DNA of 43,635 nt from Clostridia bacterium (GCA_017454465.1 JAFTCY010000023.1:1-43635); one strand, 5' to 3'. Counted from the stretch's first letter, positions 1 through 9,390 are shown. The notes: generated by a model from the letters alone, not told the origin. Translations and numbers: made by a program.

Positions 1-14
1 CGTCAATAGAACTC

Positions 15-1796
15 TCATTTGACAAGAAGCGCTGTCAGCTCGTCGATCGTCTCGTCAAACACCTTCATTGCGTTCTCAACGACTTCGGGCGAGGTAAGAT
101 CTATCCCCGCTATCCTGAGCTCGTTGATCGGATAGTCCGACCCTCCGGCCGAAAGGAACTTCAGATAATCCGAGGCGTCTCCCGTCTCAAGTATGCGGGC
201 CGCAATGGCAACCGCAGAAGAAAAACCAGTTGCGTACTGGTAGACATAGAAGGGCCGGTAGAAATGGGGAATATATGACCACTCATATCTGATCTCATCC
301 CTGAATTCAGCTTTTCTGTAATATGTCTTCTCAAGGCCTTCATACAGACTGCACAGCGCCTGTGACGTAAGGGGCATTCCCTCCTGCTCCATCTTATGAG
401 CCTGGTATTCAAATTCAGCGAAAAGTGTCTGGCGGAAGATCGTAGTCCTGAATCCTTCCAGAAAATGATTCAGAATATATGCTCTCTTTGCCGGATCTTT
501 TTCAACTGAAAGCAAGTATTTTGTCAAAAGCACTTCGTTGCATGTCGAAGCGACCTCAGCCACGAGAAGGCTGTAATCATGATTTGCATAATCCTGTGTT
601 TTGGACGACAGATACGAATGCATCGAGTGTCCTAGTTCATGAGCAAGAGTAAAAGCATCACTAAGAGTAGACGCGAAATTCAGTTTAACAAAAGGATGCA
701 CCCCGTACACTCCTGCAGAAAATGCTCCGGACTCTTTTCCGGGTGTCTCATACACATCCACCCAGTTTTCTTCGAACGCCCTTTTTATGACATCAGTGTA
801 TTCTTTCCCCAGGGGGGCTGTCGCAGCCAGAACCAGTTCCTTTGCACGCTCATATGTCATGGGGTAATCAACATCCGCCACGATCGGCACATACAGATCG
901 TAAACGTCGATCTTTTCCAGCCCCATTACCTTTTTCCTGAGGTCTATGTATTTATCCATGCTGGGTATCGCATCCCGCACTGCCTTGATAAGCGAGTCAT
1001 AAACGGATTCGGGAACGTTGGACCTTGCGAGGGATGCCGCTCTGGCGGAACTGTATCCTCTTAAGGAAGCCATCAGGTTATCCTTCTTCACAGAGTTTGA
1101 GTATATAGCGGCAAAAGTGTTCGAATAGGAGCCGTATGTTCCGAACATGGATCTGAATGCACCGTCGCGGACATCTTTGTTTCTGGACTCCCTGAATGCC
1201 CCGAAAGTCCCGGCCGTCAGTTCTTTCTTTTCCCCATTTTCGTCATCGACCGGGGGAAACTTTAATTCTACATTTGTAAATGTCTTGAAAATATCACTGG
1301 ACGCGTCAGTTATCTTTCTGAACCTTGCAACGATCGCCTCGCTTTTTTCATCCAGTACATGCTTGCGGAGCCTTGTAGCATCATCTATTATATGCCCGTA
1401 TTTCCTTGCAAGCTTTTCATCCCTGAGGAACTCCTCAAGTTTCTCTTCCGGAATCGCCATGAGTTCCGGCTCGGCAAAAGACATATTCATGCCATACTTT
1501 ACGCTCACATTACGCACACGGTCTGTCATCTCAAGAGCTGCTGTATCGCCGCCGTCTATCACTTTCGCGAAAAATGCGTAGTCTGCAACTTTGGAGAATT
1601 TTTCTGAGACTTCGTACATTCTCTCATAAGCGTTATACAGCGACTCTGCCGAAATGCCAAGGGTGCCCCTGAGTTGCGGAAGGGTGTCTATCATTTTCTC
1701 ACACTCATCACATTCTCTTTCCCACGCTTCCCGGTCAGCAAACAGATGTGTAAAATCCCATTTCAGTTCTGCCGGAATATCTTTTCTCTGTCTCAT
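15..1796 (-). CDS. pepF: Oligoendopeptidase F (M3 family zinc metallopeptidase)
   Basis: A cytoplasmic zinc endopeptidase that cuts oligopeptides, probably in turnover of imported or endogenous peptides. The 593-residue product has the usual PepF length of about 600 and no signal peptide. The M3 zinc site is clear: HELGH at residues 386-390, with the third ligand in the following EVAST..NE helix (Glu414). The C-terminal part carries the FYVYQYATG stretch typical of PepF. It starts at ATG 1796 behind an AAAGGCGG-like ribosome binding site and lies 31 nt after the flippase gene, so the two are probably co-transcribed. The stop is just inside the left edge, so the gene is complete. Family assignment is very secure; the physiological substrate is unknown. 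Confidence 0.96.
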   Translation of the reverse strand: MRQRKDIPAELKWDFTHLFADREAWERECDECEKMIDTLPQLRGTLGISAESLYNAYERMYEVSEKFSKVADYAFFAKVIDGGDTAALEMTDRVRNVSVKYGMNMSFAEPELMAIPEEKLEEFLRDEKLARKYGHIIDDATRLRKHVLDEKSEAIVARFRKITDASSDIFKTFTNVELKFPPVDDENGEKKELTAGTFGAFRESRNKDVRDGAFRSMFGTYGSYSNTFAAIYSNSVKKDNLMASLRGYSSARAASLARSNVPESVYDSLIKAVRDAIPSMDKYIDLRKKVMGLEKIDVYDLYVPIVADVDYPMTYERAKELVLAATAPLGKEYTDVIKRAFEENWVDVYETPGKESGAFSAGVYGVHPFVKLNFASTLSDAFTLAHELGHSMHSYLSSKTQDYANHDYSLLVAEVASTCNEVLLTKYLLSVEKDPAKRAYILNHFLEGFRTTIFRQTLFAEFEYQAHKMEQEGMPLTSQALCSLYEGLEKTYYRKAEFRDEIRYEWSYIPHFYRPFYVYQYATGFSSAVAIAARILETGDASDYLKFLSAGGSDYPINELRIAGIDLTSPEVVENAMKVFDETIDELTALLVK

Positions 1797-1827
1797 TCTT
1801 TTCCGCCTTTCTCTTCAGTGTTTTCTG

Positions 1828-3534
1828 TTATTGCTTTTTTTCGTTGTCCTCTCCGGATATATCGGTATAACCCTCACCGGTTTCTTCGTCAGCGCCCTTT
1901 TTCAGGGATCTGCGTCTTCCCCTCAGGCCCAGTGTTTCCTTTAATTCACCGGGGGTAATGACTTTCAGAAGGAAAACCGAAGCAAAGTACACAGCGACCG
2001 CGACAGCCAGCATTATTATCATGCTGATGACAGCCATCGTTCTGCTGGAGTAAATATCCAGCACGGACGAAAGCAGGATGAATACCCCGTACGTCGCTCC
2101 GCCCATAATGGCAGCCGCGAGAGCGGTCTTGAGCAAGCTCAAAAGGATCTGCTTCACCGAGTCTTTTATAAACTTCCTCAGGAAGATCATGTTCATCACG
2201 ATCATTACCACATAGCATACGCATGTAGCGATAGGAGCGCCTTTGATATTGATCTCAGGGATGCTCACAAGCACAGCTGTAAGGACACATTTCACGACTC
2301 CGCCAACGACAAGGCTTATCAGCGGTCTGTTGACTTTTCCGAACGCCTGAAGTATCGAACCGGATATTGAGACCAGCGCATACAGTATCACCGCTATACC
2401 GAATATCGCCAGCATTGCTGCTCCGAGATCCGCATCTGCCGTTTTGTAGAGCAGGTTGTAGATAGGCTTGGCCAGTATGATCATCCCTACGCCGGAAGGC
2501 AGGGCGATCATCATAGAGTATTTAAAGCAGTTTGAAAGGTTCTTGTTGATCTCATCTCTGTTTTTGGCAACATATGCTGCTGTCAGGACCGGCAGTATGC
2601 TCACTGTAAACGGGACAATAAACGCGGAGGGCAGGTTGAATATCTTCTTTGCATTTCCAAAGATTCCGTTCAGTGACTTGGCGTAATCGTACAAATATCC
2701 CAGCCCGCCGATCTTTGCGCCGAACAGTCCCGCTCCATCCTGGAGGATGTTCATTATAAGGTAGTCATCGATAACATTGACGACGCTCATTACGGAAGCA
2801 CCCAGCGAGACCGGGACCGCTATCCTGAACAGTTCTTTGACGATAGCAGATGTGGATCTTGTCTCCATGCCCACAAGGGGCGTTCCCTTGTCATAACCGC
2901 GTTTTTTGAACAGCAGATAGACCACCGCTATCACGGCTCCAACAGATACCCCGATTATCGCTCCGGCAGATCCCAGTTTGTCTGTGCCGCCGGCTTTCAT
3001 GATCAGGATCGCCATGGCAAGTCCAAGTCCGAGCTTGACAAAAGCCTCGATCACCTGGGATACAGCCGTAGGCTTCATATAATTGTGGCCCTGGAAATAT
3101 CCTCTGAGAGCTGACATGATAAACGCGCAGAAAGCCGTTACCGCGAGCACCCTGATCGACAGGCCCGCATCCGGATTTCCTATCATCTTAGCGAGAGCGT
3201 CACCGAAGATCAGCATTGCTCCGGCCACTACGGCGCCTATGGCAAGGAACAGCCGGGCTGATACCTTATATATCTTCTGCGCCTCGTCATGGTTCTCATT
3301 GACAAGGGTCTCGGAGATCATCCTTGACACGGCTACCGGAAGTCCCGCAGAGGCGAGCACCGCAAACAGATTGTATATATTATAAGCGCTGTAAAACACG
3401 CCCATGCCGCTGTCGAGCAATGCGCGCTGAACAGCTATCGTAAACAGAAGCCCTGCTATTTTGACAAAAAACGTAGAGATTGTCAGAACAAGGGCGCTCT
3501 GCAAAAATGATCTTTTCCCTGTGGTGTTTTTCAA
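1828..3534 (-). CDS. MurJ/SpoVB-like polysaccharide or lipid-linked precursor flippase (MOP superfamily)
   Basis: A 568-residue polytopic membrane protein with about 12-14 hydrophobic helices and the N-terminal pattern of the SpoVB/MurJ branch of the MATE-like MOP superfamily (a first helix, an R-A-L-L-DSGMGVFY loop, then AGLPVAVSRM). These proteins move lipid-linked cell-wall or polysaccharide precursors across the membrane. The C-terminal 45 residues are charged and cytoplasmic. The start is a TTG at 3534 with a GAGGG ribosome binding site 7 nt upstream; no ATG fits better. A sigma-A-like promoter lies at 3568-3596. B. subtilis SpoVB is slightly shorter (518). Whether it acts in vegetative peptidoglycan synthesis, sporulation or capsule export cannot be told from sequence. 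Confidence 0.85.
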   Translation of the reverse strand: MKNTTGKRSFLQSALVLTISTFFVKIAGLLFTIAVQRALLDSGMGVFYSAYNIYNLFAVLASAGLPVAVSRMISETLVNENHDEAQKIYKVSARLFLAIGAVVAGAMLIFGDALAKMIGNPDAGLSIRVLAVTAFCAFIMSALRGYFQGHNYMKPTAVSQVIEAFVKLGLGLAMAILIMKAGGTDKLGSAGAIIGVSVGAVIAVVYLLFKKRGYDKGTPLVGMETRSTSAIVKELFRIAVPVSLGASVMSVVNVIDDYLIMNILQDGAGLFGAKIGGLGYLYDYAKSLNGIFGNAKKIFNLPSAFIVPFTVSILPVLTAAYVAKNRDEINKNLSNCFKYSMMIALPSGVGMIILAKPIYNLLYKTADADLGAAMLAIFGIAVILYALVSISGSILQAFGKVNRPLISLVVGGVVKCVLTAVLVSIPEINIKGAPIATCVCYVVMIVMNMIFLRKFIKDSVKQILLSLLKTALAAAIMGGATYGVFILLSSVLDIYSSRTMAVISMIIMLAVAVAVYFASVFLLKVITPGELKETLGLRGRRRSLKKGADEETGEGYTDISGEDNEKKQ

Positions 3535-3567
3535 GAGTATTCCCTCTTCAGAATTGATTTCCCGATA

Positions 3568-3596
3568 ATTTTATCACACGAACAAATATAAATCAA
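3568..3596 (-). promoter_or_regulatory. Sigma-A promoter of the flippase-pepF unit
   Basis: On the minus strand: -35 TTGATT (3591-3596), 17-nt spacer, -10 TAAAAT (3568-3573), with a TG one base before the -10 (extended -10). It sits 34 nt before the TTG start in the 82-nt gap after the radical SAM gene. Confidence 0.65.
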
Positions 3597-3616
3597 CGAC
3601 CGCACACGGCCCGTTC

Positions 3617-6253
3617 TCATCTGAAAGCGGTTTTCCCGTCCTCAAGGTAAAACTCTGACCTTGTTACCTTATATGCAGTGTTTTCCTTTGATATATTGAG
3701 CTTTTCACAAACAGCGCTGATCACATATTCAGGGTTAAGATAACTCTCACTGGCCACTGAAGTAGTAACGTTGATCACCAGCGAGCTTCCGTCCTGCCGG
3801 ACTTCCAGCCGGTGTATCATCGGCGAGATATCAGTTTCCTTCTCACCGCTCTTTGTACGTTTCATCATCACAAAAGGCGCTTTAAACATCCCGCTGATCT
3901 GTTCCAGTCCGTCTGTGCCGGCCACGGTCTCAAGGAGTTCTATTCTGTTGTCAGCCCACTTTATATCTTTCAGTTTGTGTTCCTGTTCATAGACCGAAAT
4001 GATCTCTGTGCCCGAAGGCATGACAGGGGCGAGAGCTGACATGATATCCCCATCCGAAAGGTATTTCATGAGCCTGATATCCAGGATCTCGTTCTCACCC
4101 CCGCATCCGACAGACAGCGGGGGTCCGAACACAAGCTTCGGCTTTGGATTGAAACCTTCTGAATAGTATACAGGCAGATTTGACCTGTTAATTGATCTCA
4201 TGATCGTTTTTGCAAGATCCAGGTGCGATATGTAGAGCATGGGACCGAATTTCCGGAATCTTATCCTGATATGTCTGACCACCTGATTTGCCATCTGGGC
4301 GCCCTGATTGGCCCGATGCTGCACCTCACTGTCATCAGTTGAAACATCTCCGGGCGCATCAGAAGTTATCTTTCCCGCGCTGTCATAGCTGTCAGGATGC
4401 CCGGGGCACCATCTGCAGTACTGCTTGTCAACAAGTCTGTTTGCACCGCACCCGGAGCATTTATCTCTGCAGGATGGCGTGGATATCGCCTTATGAGCTT
4501 TTTCACGTTCCGCTTTCAGGAATTCCTTGCTCACTCCGCAGGAGATCATGTCCCAGGGCAGGACCTCGTCGCTCGGGATATCCCGGTTCGCGTAGAAGTC
4601 AGGGTCTATCCCCAGGTCCCGGAATACTTCTTCCCATTTTCCGTAATCAAAAGTCTCTTCCCACGCGTCAAAGCGCATTCCGCGCTTCTGTGCCTCTTCT
4701 ATGGCATCTCCCAGCCTCCGGTCTCCTCTGGCAAAAACAGCCTCAAGCCGGGACACCGTCGCATCGTGGTAGTTATAACGTATTTTTCTGTCAGTTATCC
4801 TGGAGGAAAGGAAGTCCTGCTTGTCCTTCAGTTCCTCGATGGTGTTCTGCCGTTCCCACTGGAACGGAGTATGGGGCTTCGGAATAAAGCATGCGACTGA
4901 AAGGGTCACCTGCGGCTGCCGTGCCTTGTTCCTTCCCGGTGTTCTGTAATACTCGTCCACAACATGCTTCGCAAGATCCGCAATCCCCGCGATATCCTCA
5001 TACGTTTCTCCGGGAAGACCGTTCATAAAATACAGTTTTACCTGATTCTTTCCCGCCCTGTAGGCGACGCCTGCCGCACGGAGTATCTCCTCTTCCGTGA
5101 TGTTCTTGTTTATAACGTCCCTCAGCCTGGGTGTGCCCGCTTCCGGAGCAAAAGTCAGGGTGCTGGACCTGACAGTCGAGATCTTGTCCATCAGTTCTTT
5201 GGTAAAACTGTCCGCCCTCATTGAAGGAAGGGAAAGATTGACCATCTTCCCGTTCGTCCAACTGAGCAGCCTGTCTGTCAGTTCGCTGATTTTTGTATAG
5301 TCGCTGATAGACAGTGAGGAAAGAGATATCTCATCATATCCTGTCCTGTCGATAAGGGTCCTTGCTATACAGTCAAGTGTCTCTGCTTTTTTCTCGCGGA
5401 CCGGTCTGCATACCATTCCGGCCTGGCAGAACCTGCATCCTCTGGTACAGCCCCGGAAGACCTCTATCGTTACTCTGTCATGGACGGTTTCGATATTCGG
5501 CATCACTGGATCCAGCGGAACATAACATTTGTCAAAGTCCTCAACGACCCTTTTTACGACTGTTTTCGGGACCCTTTCATCCCGAACGTCGATCGATCTT
5601 ATAGTCTTGTCCTCATTGTATGTGATCTCATAAAGCGAAGGAACATAAAAGCCCTTCAATTCAGTGGCGACCCTGTAAAGGAACGATTCTTTGCTGTATG
5701 CGCCGGAGTCCTTCATTTCAAGATACAGCCTGGCAAATTCCGGCAGAGCCTCCTCACCCTCGCCTATGGAAAAAACATCTACGAATTCCGCCATCGGTTC
5801 CGGATTATATGAGCACGGACCTCCGGCCAGTATGACCGGGCCGTCCGCACCGCGTTTATCACGCCTCAACGGAATACCGGCCAGATCCATCATGTTCAGT
5901 ACCGTGGAATAACATAGTTCATACTGCATCGTAAAAGCGACTACGTCAAACCCGCCTACAGAATCGCCGCTTTCATGAGTAAACAGCGGTATCCCGCGTT
6001 TCCTCATTTCCGCTTCCATATCTATCCACGGAGCGTACACTCTTTCGCACCATACGCCGTCCACATTGTTGAAGCAGTCACAGAGTATCCTCATGCCAAG
6101 ATTTGACATACCTATCTCATACAGGTCCGGAAAACAGAAGGCCACTCTCATCCTGACTTTTCCGGGATCCTTGTATACGCTTCCCGTTTCTCCGCCGGTG
6201 TACCTGCCCGGTTTCTGCACGTTGCCGATAAAGCTTCTTATATCTTCTCTCAT
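3617..6253 (-). CDS. B12-binding-type radical SAM protein fused to DUF2344 (TIGR03960/TIGR03936)
   Basis: An 878-residue fusion. The N-terminal part (about 1-230) resembles the cobalamin-binding-like region of the family. The radical SAM cluster is CxxxCxxC at Cys269, Cys273 and Cys276, within a core to about residue 520. A Cys-rich linker (CRDKCSGCG..., QYCRWC, about 600-625) leads to DUF2344 from about residue 650 (FRKFGPMLYISHLDL, SEGFNPKPKL). Family members often sit beside ribonuclease G and rplU; the reaction is unknown. Here it is alone. ATG 6253 gives the family's usual N-terminus (15 residues before the conserved K-P), yet has no good ribosome binding site, and a terminator-like hairpin ends only 4 nt ahead. 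The promoter inside the end of the upstream gene (6309-6338) would put that hairpin in the leader. Confidence 0.92.
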   Translation of the reverse strand: MREDIRSFIGNVQKPGRYTGGETGSVYKDPGKVRMRVAFCFPDLYEIGMSNLGMRILCDCFNNVDGVWCERVYAPWIDMEAEMRKRGIPLFTHESGDSVGGFDVVAFTMQYELCYSTVLNMMDLAGIPLRRDKRGADGPVILAGGPCSYNPEPMAEFVDVFSIGEGEEALPEFARLYLEMKDSGAYSKESFLYRVATELKGFYVPSLYEITYNEDKTIRSIDVRDERVPKTVVKRVVEDFDKCYVPLDPVMPNIETVHDRVTIEVFRGCTRGCRFCQAGMVCRPVREKKAETLDCIARTLIDRTGYDEISLSSLSISDYTKISELTDRLLSWTNGKMVNLSLPSMRADSFTKELMDKISTVRSSTLTFAPEAGTPRLRDVINKNITEEEILRAAGVAYRAGKNQVKLYFMNGLPGETYEDIAGIADLAKHVVDEYYRTPGRNKARQPQVTLSVACFIPKPHTPFQWERQNTIEELKDKQDFLSSRITDRKIRYNYHDATVSRLEAVFARGDRRLGDAIEEAQKRGMRFDAWEETFDYGKWEEVFRDLGIDPDFYANRDIPSDEVLPWDMISCGVSKEFLKAEREKAHKAISTPSCRDKCSGCGANRLVDKQYCRWCPGHPDSYDSAGKITSDAPGDVSTDDSEVQHRANQGAQMANQVVRHIRIRFRKFGPMLYISHLDLAKTIMRSINRSNLPVYYSEGFNPKPKLVFGPPLSVGCGGENEILDIRLMKYLSDGDIMSALAPVMPSGTEIISVYEQEHKLKDIKWADNRIELLETVAGTDGLEQISGMFKAPFVMMKRTKSGEKETDISPMIHRLEVRQDGSSLVINVTTSVASESYLNPEYVISAVCEKLNISKENTAYKVTRSEFYLEDGKTAFR

Positions 6254-6257
6254 CTCG

Positions 6258-6291
6258 AAAAAATACGGGAGAATATGTCTATCCTCCCGTA
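6258..6291 (-). terminator. Intrinsic terminator or leader attenuator between the pseudo-ATPase gene and the radical SAM gene
   Basis: An 8-bp perfect stem (TACGGGAG, 6264-6271, with CTCCCGTA, 6284-6291) and 12-nt loop, followed on the minus strand by TTTTTT (6258-6263). It lies 16 nt after the stop of the 1027-residue ORF and 4 nt before the ATG of the radical SAM gene, so it may act both as a terminator and as a leader element. Confidence 0.8.
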
Positions 6292-6306
6292 ACTCCTTGG
6301 TCTTTC

Positions 6307-9300
6307 TTATTTTACATGTACGCTTGCCGATATGTAAATGGGGATCAGCCAGATAAGGTGATACAGCGCAATCAGGAGAGAATTCATTCCGTTGAGTGCG
6401 CCAGTCAGCAGCATCAGTATCATTATCGCTATGGCTATCATTATCGAAAGGGTGCAGAGAGCCACGTTCGTCTTTCTTGCCTGAAGCACCCTTCCGCAGA
6501 ACGAAATGACCTGCAGCAGGAATTTCGGCGAGCCGTTTGTAACCAGTCCGCTGTCCGCCTTCTCTTCGAAATTCTCAACTTCATCCGCATCCGCATATCT
6601 TATGATCTGAAGCCGCATCTGCTTGTTGTTGAGTTTTTTCCAGATCATATCTTCGTCAATGTTGGGATCGAAAGTACGTACACAGACACGCAGTCCGTCT
6701 CCGGAAAGCTGTTTGAGGATCATGTCTATATCAGGATCCATGACATATTTGATATACATCTTGGCTACAAGTTTGCTTTCCCTGAACATATACATAACCG
6801 ACAGTTCGTCAGAGAAATCAACATCGTCCTCGGTTGCGCTGGACGGAATGTCAAAGCCCCTGTCAAGCAGTGTTTCATCATTTCCGAATATGATATTGAC
6901 TCCGTCGACCCTTGTTGCCAGATATCCCCTGTCCGCCTCAAAGATCTGGACATCCTGTGAGTTGCCCATATCCTTGGTAGCAAGTTCGAAAACATCCTGG
7001 AGAGGACCTCCCGCATAAGCGAATACAGAAGCTGCATAGTACAGCACCCTGTCAATCCTTGCGTTGTTATAAATGCGGATGTTCTGTACTTTCACCGAAT
7101 ATGAAGGAAATACGTTCTTATCGTCAAAGCTTATTATTGACGCGTTGGAATACTCCTCAAGAGATGTTTCACCGATAATCGTACTGTTGTACTTCTTAGC
7201 CGATCTGTTGGCTCTGAAGAAGGGATACGAGAACGATATGAAAAGCGATATCGGAGTGAAGGCAAGAACGCTTATGAATATGTTCCGGCAGACCTGCGCC
7301 GCGGTGTCTCCCTTGAAGGCGGAGAATATACCGACTATTACCGCCAGGGCAACCGAAATGCTCATCACGAAAGTGATAAATGAACCTGTTGATGCATCCG
7401 GCTTGTCAAGTCTGGCGTAGAATCCGTCGATAAAATCTGTTTTCTCGATCTTCATGACATCGCCCGAATCAGCAGACTCATCAAATGCGTTCAGTTCGCC
7501 TAAAGTCTCATCATCGGCAAGCTTTTTAACGATGTGTTTTGGCTTCTTGCTGGCAACGATACGGAAATTCATCATTTCTCGCTTGTTGTTGTATGTGGAA
7601 TAAACCAATGTGAGTATCACAGCCAGGGCAACGACGAAATTGAACATCGCCGGCGCCTCGCCTGTCTTTATGACACTAGGCTCGACTATCGAATAGACAA
7701 TACCGAGCACCGCAAGCACGGCCGTTACTGACTCCGGCCTTGGTGTCCCCTTGAAAAGGCTCTTGAATCCCTTGAGGATCTCCTCATATGCGCACAGGCA
7801 GCACAGCAGCATCAGCTGGAGGCTTATCATAGCGTATACGACGGGGTAAAGCACGGGATTCACGGCTCCGCTCAGTTGCTGCTGGGCACCGCCGAACAGT
7901 CCGGATATTGCAGGAATGTTCTCATATATGAGAAGTCCTATGGCAATGATCACACACAGGCAGAGCCTGATCAGAAGGCCTGTTGCCTTTCTCTTGTACT
8001 TCTCCCTCAGTTCTTTTATCTGCGATTTGTCTATGAATTCAGGCCTGTCAAGCTTGAACTCCTTCGTTCTGCCGGCCTTTCTTGATTCTTTTCTTTCTGC
8101 CCTGCTTTCAGCCCGGCTCTTCTTTTCACCGTCTCCGTCAAGTCCGAAGGCTACCATCAGGTCTTTGTCCGCAGGATCGAACTGCTCCGGTTCTTCGGGA
8201 GCTTCATATCCATCGTCCGGCTCTGTTTCCGGCGCCTCTTCAGGCTCTCCGTCTTCCGCGCCTTCATTATGCGACTCATCCCCTGCTCCGGTATCATCGA
8301 ATTCTCCATCCGGTTCGGCAGGCTCCAGCTGATCCTGCTCAGCATGGATATCCTCCGGCAGCCCTTCAAACAGATCTGCCGGGGTATCCGAACTGATCTC
8401 GGAATCTGTATAGGAAGTACCATCCTCATATGAAGCCTGTTCATCTGCCTGTTCTTCGCCGGCAGGCTCCCCTTCATAAGATTCCGGTGCATATTCTTCC
8501 GTTTCATAGTTCAGAGCGTCGGCAGCGGGTTCCTCGTATTCATCAGTATACCCGTCTTCCGGATACCCGGTCTCCTCATATTCACCGCTGTATTCATCTT
8601 CAGTATATCCGGCTTCCTCGTATCCGCGGTCATCCGGCTCCTCTGCCGGTCCGTAACCGCTTGCTCCATCGTTATATACCTCGGAGTTCTGGTCTTCCTC
8701 AGGAAATTCCATCTCCAGCTGGTTCTCATTCCCTCTTTTTTTCCGTGATTTGAAGGATGATTTTATCCTGCTGAACAATCCCGGCTTTTTGCTCTTCTTA
8801 TCGTCTTCGGCAAAAACCTCAAGATAATCGAAAGGAAGTTCAAGGTCATCTATATGTGCCTCCGGATGCTCACTGGCGTCATCATCTTCATAGTAGCCGT
8901 CCGGATCATTTTCCGGGTATTCGGCCGGGTACTCGGCCGGATATCCCTCACCGGGCTGTCCGTCCTCGGACTCATCGAAGAACTCAGTATCAAACTCTTC
9001 GCGGGGTATATCATTCTCTGGGGAATCCGCCCCGTCGCCTGCCTGCTCCGGCTCCGTGGGCCGGGGCGCGTCTGCAACCGGTTCTGCGTTCTGGATATCT
9101 CCTTCATCCAGCACATATTCCTTGACGAATCCGCTGTATTTGCTGGTTTCGGGGAGTGCGGAAACAGAGGGGCTCTCCTTTAAGGGCTCCTCGATTTCAG
9201 GCAGCAGCCCGGCTTCTGCCAGCAACCCGTCGCTGCTTTCAGAAGATCTGCCCACCGTCTCATCCATAATATGGTTTTCAAGAAGCGCGCTGAAATCCGG

Positions 9301-9390
9301 CTCTTCATTGAAAGCAGGTGTGTCATCTTCTATATTGATATCCGCGGGATCCATCTTATCGGTCCTGGGGTCTTCCGGCTGATTCAACAT
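6307..9390 (-). CDS. Large acidic membrane protein with a degenerate P-type ATPase core (probable pseudoenzyme)
   Basis: 1027 residues. Residues 1-450 are low-complexity, very acidic and Tyr/Glu/Pro-rich, with short repeats (YPAEYPAEYPE; TEDEYSGEYEE) and one basic patch near 206-220. From 460 on it follows a P-type ATPase layout: helices near 468-489, 510-534, 554-574, 578-598, 672-691 and 703-723; then F-D-D-K-N-V-F at 755-761 where an ATPase has DKTGT; an ATRVDGVNIIFGN stretch (825-837) like the nucleotide-domain VDG..v.vGN; DGLRVCVRTFDPN (898-910) where TGDN is expected; and two C-terminal helices (about 975-997, 1003-1022). The GDGxND motif is missing, so pumping is unlikely. I infer a membrane pseudo-ATPase of unknown role. 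ATG 9390 has a GAGG site 8 nt upstream. It is probably monocistronic. Confidence 0.85.
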   Translation of the reverse strand: MLNQPEDPRTDKMDPADINIEDDTPAFNEEPDFSALLENHIMDETVGRSSESSDGLLAEAGLLPEIEEPLKESPSVSALPETSKYSGFVKEYVLDEGDIQNAEPVADAPRPTEPEQAGDGADSPENDIPREEFDTEFFDESEDGQPGEGYPAEYPAEYPENDPDGYYEDDDASEHPEAHIDDLELPFDYLEVFAEDDKKSKKPGLFSRIKSSFKSRKKRGNENQLEMEFPEEDQNSEVYNDGASGYGPAEEPDDRGYEEAGYTEDEYSGEYEETGYPEDGYTDEYEEPAADALNYETEEYAPESYEGEPAGEEQADEQASYEDGTSYTDSEISSDTPADLFEGLPEDIHAEQDQLEPAEPDGEFDDTGAGDESHNEGAEDGEPEEAPETEPDDGYEAPEEPEQFDPADKDLMVAFGLDGDGEKKSRAESRAERKESRKAGRTKEFKLDRPEFIDKSQIKELREKYKRKATGLLIRLCLCVIIAIGLLIYENIPAISGLFGGAQQQLSGAVNPVLYPVVYAMISLQLMLLCCLCAYEEILKGFKSLFKGTPRPESVTAVLAVLGIVYSIVEPSVIKTGEAPAMFNFVVALAVILTLVYSTYNNKREMMNFRIVASKKPKHIVKKLADDETLGELNAFDESADSGDVMKIEKTDFIDGFYARLDKPDASTGSFITFVMSISVALAVIVGIFSAFKGDTAAQVCRNIFISVLAFTPISLFISFSYPFFRANRSAKKYNSTIIGETSLEEYSNASIISFDDKNVFPSYSVKVQNIRIYNNARIDRVLYYAASVFAYAGGPLQDVFELATKDMGNSQDVQIFEADRGYLATRVDGVNIIFGNDETLLDRGFDIPSSATEDDVDFSDELSVMYMFRESKLVAKMYIKYVMDPDIDMILKQLSGDGLRVCVRTFDPNIDEDMIWKKLNNKQMRLQIIRYADADEVENFEEKADSGLVTNGSPKFLLQVISFCGRVLQARKTNVALCTLSIMIAIAIMILMLLTGALNGMNSLLIALYHLIWLIPIYISASVHVK
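6309..6338 (-). promoter_or_regulatory. Candidate sigma-A promoter for the radical SAM gene, inside the end of the preceding ORF
   Basis: Minus strand -35 TTTACA (6333-6338), 18-nt spacer, -10 TAAAAT (6309-6314). The -10 overlaps the stop codon of the 1027-residue ORF. Transcripts would begin near 6302 and carry the 6264-6291 hairpin in a leader of about 50 nt. Confidence 0.5.

Noticed and set aside
3622..3635. A cre-like box, TGAAAGCGGTTTTC
   Set aside because: It lies in the last codons of the radical SAM gene, downstream of everything it might regulate on that transcript; probably chance.
4288..4900. Two plus-strand ORFs (167 and 199 codons) inside the radical SAM gene
   Set aside because: The minus-strand reading holds the CxxxCxxC and DUF2344 motifs in unbroken order; the plus ORFs have no family match or ribosome binding site.
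8080..9125. Several Arg/Pro/Leu/Ser-rich ORFs on both strands opposite or out of frame with the acidic tail
   Set aside because: They arise from reading the GAA/GAT/TAC-rich tail in other frames; none has a good start site or a domain.
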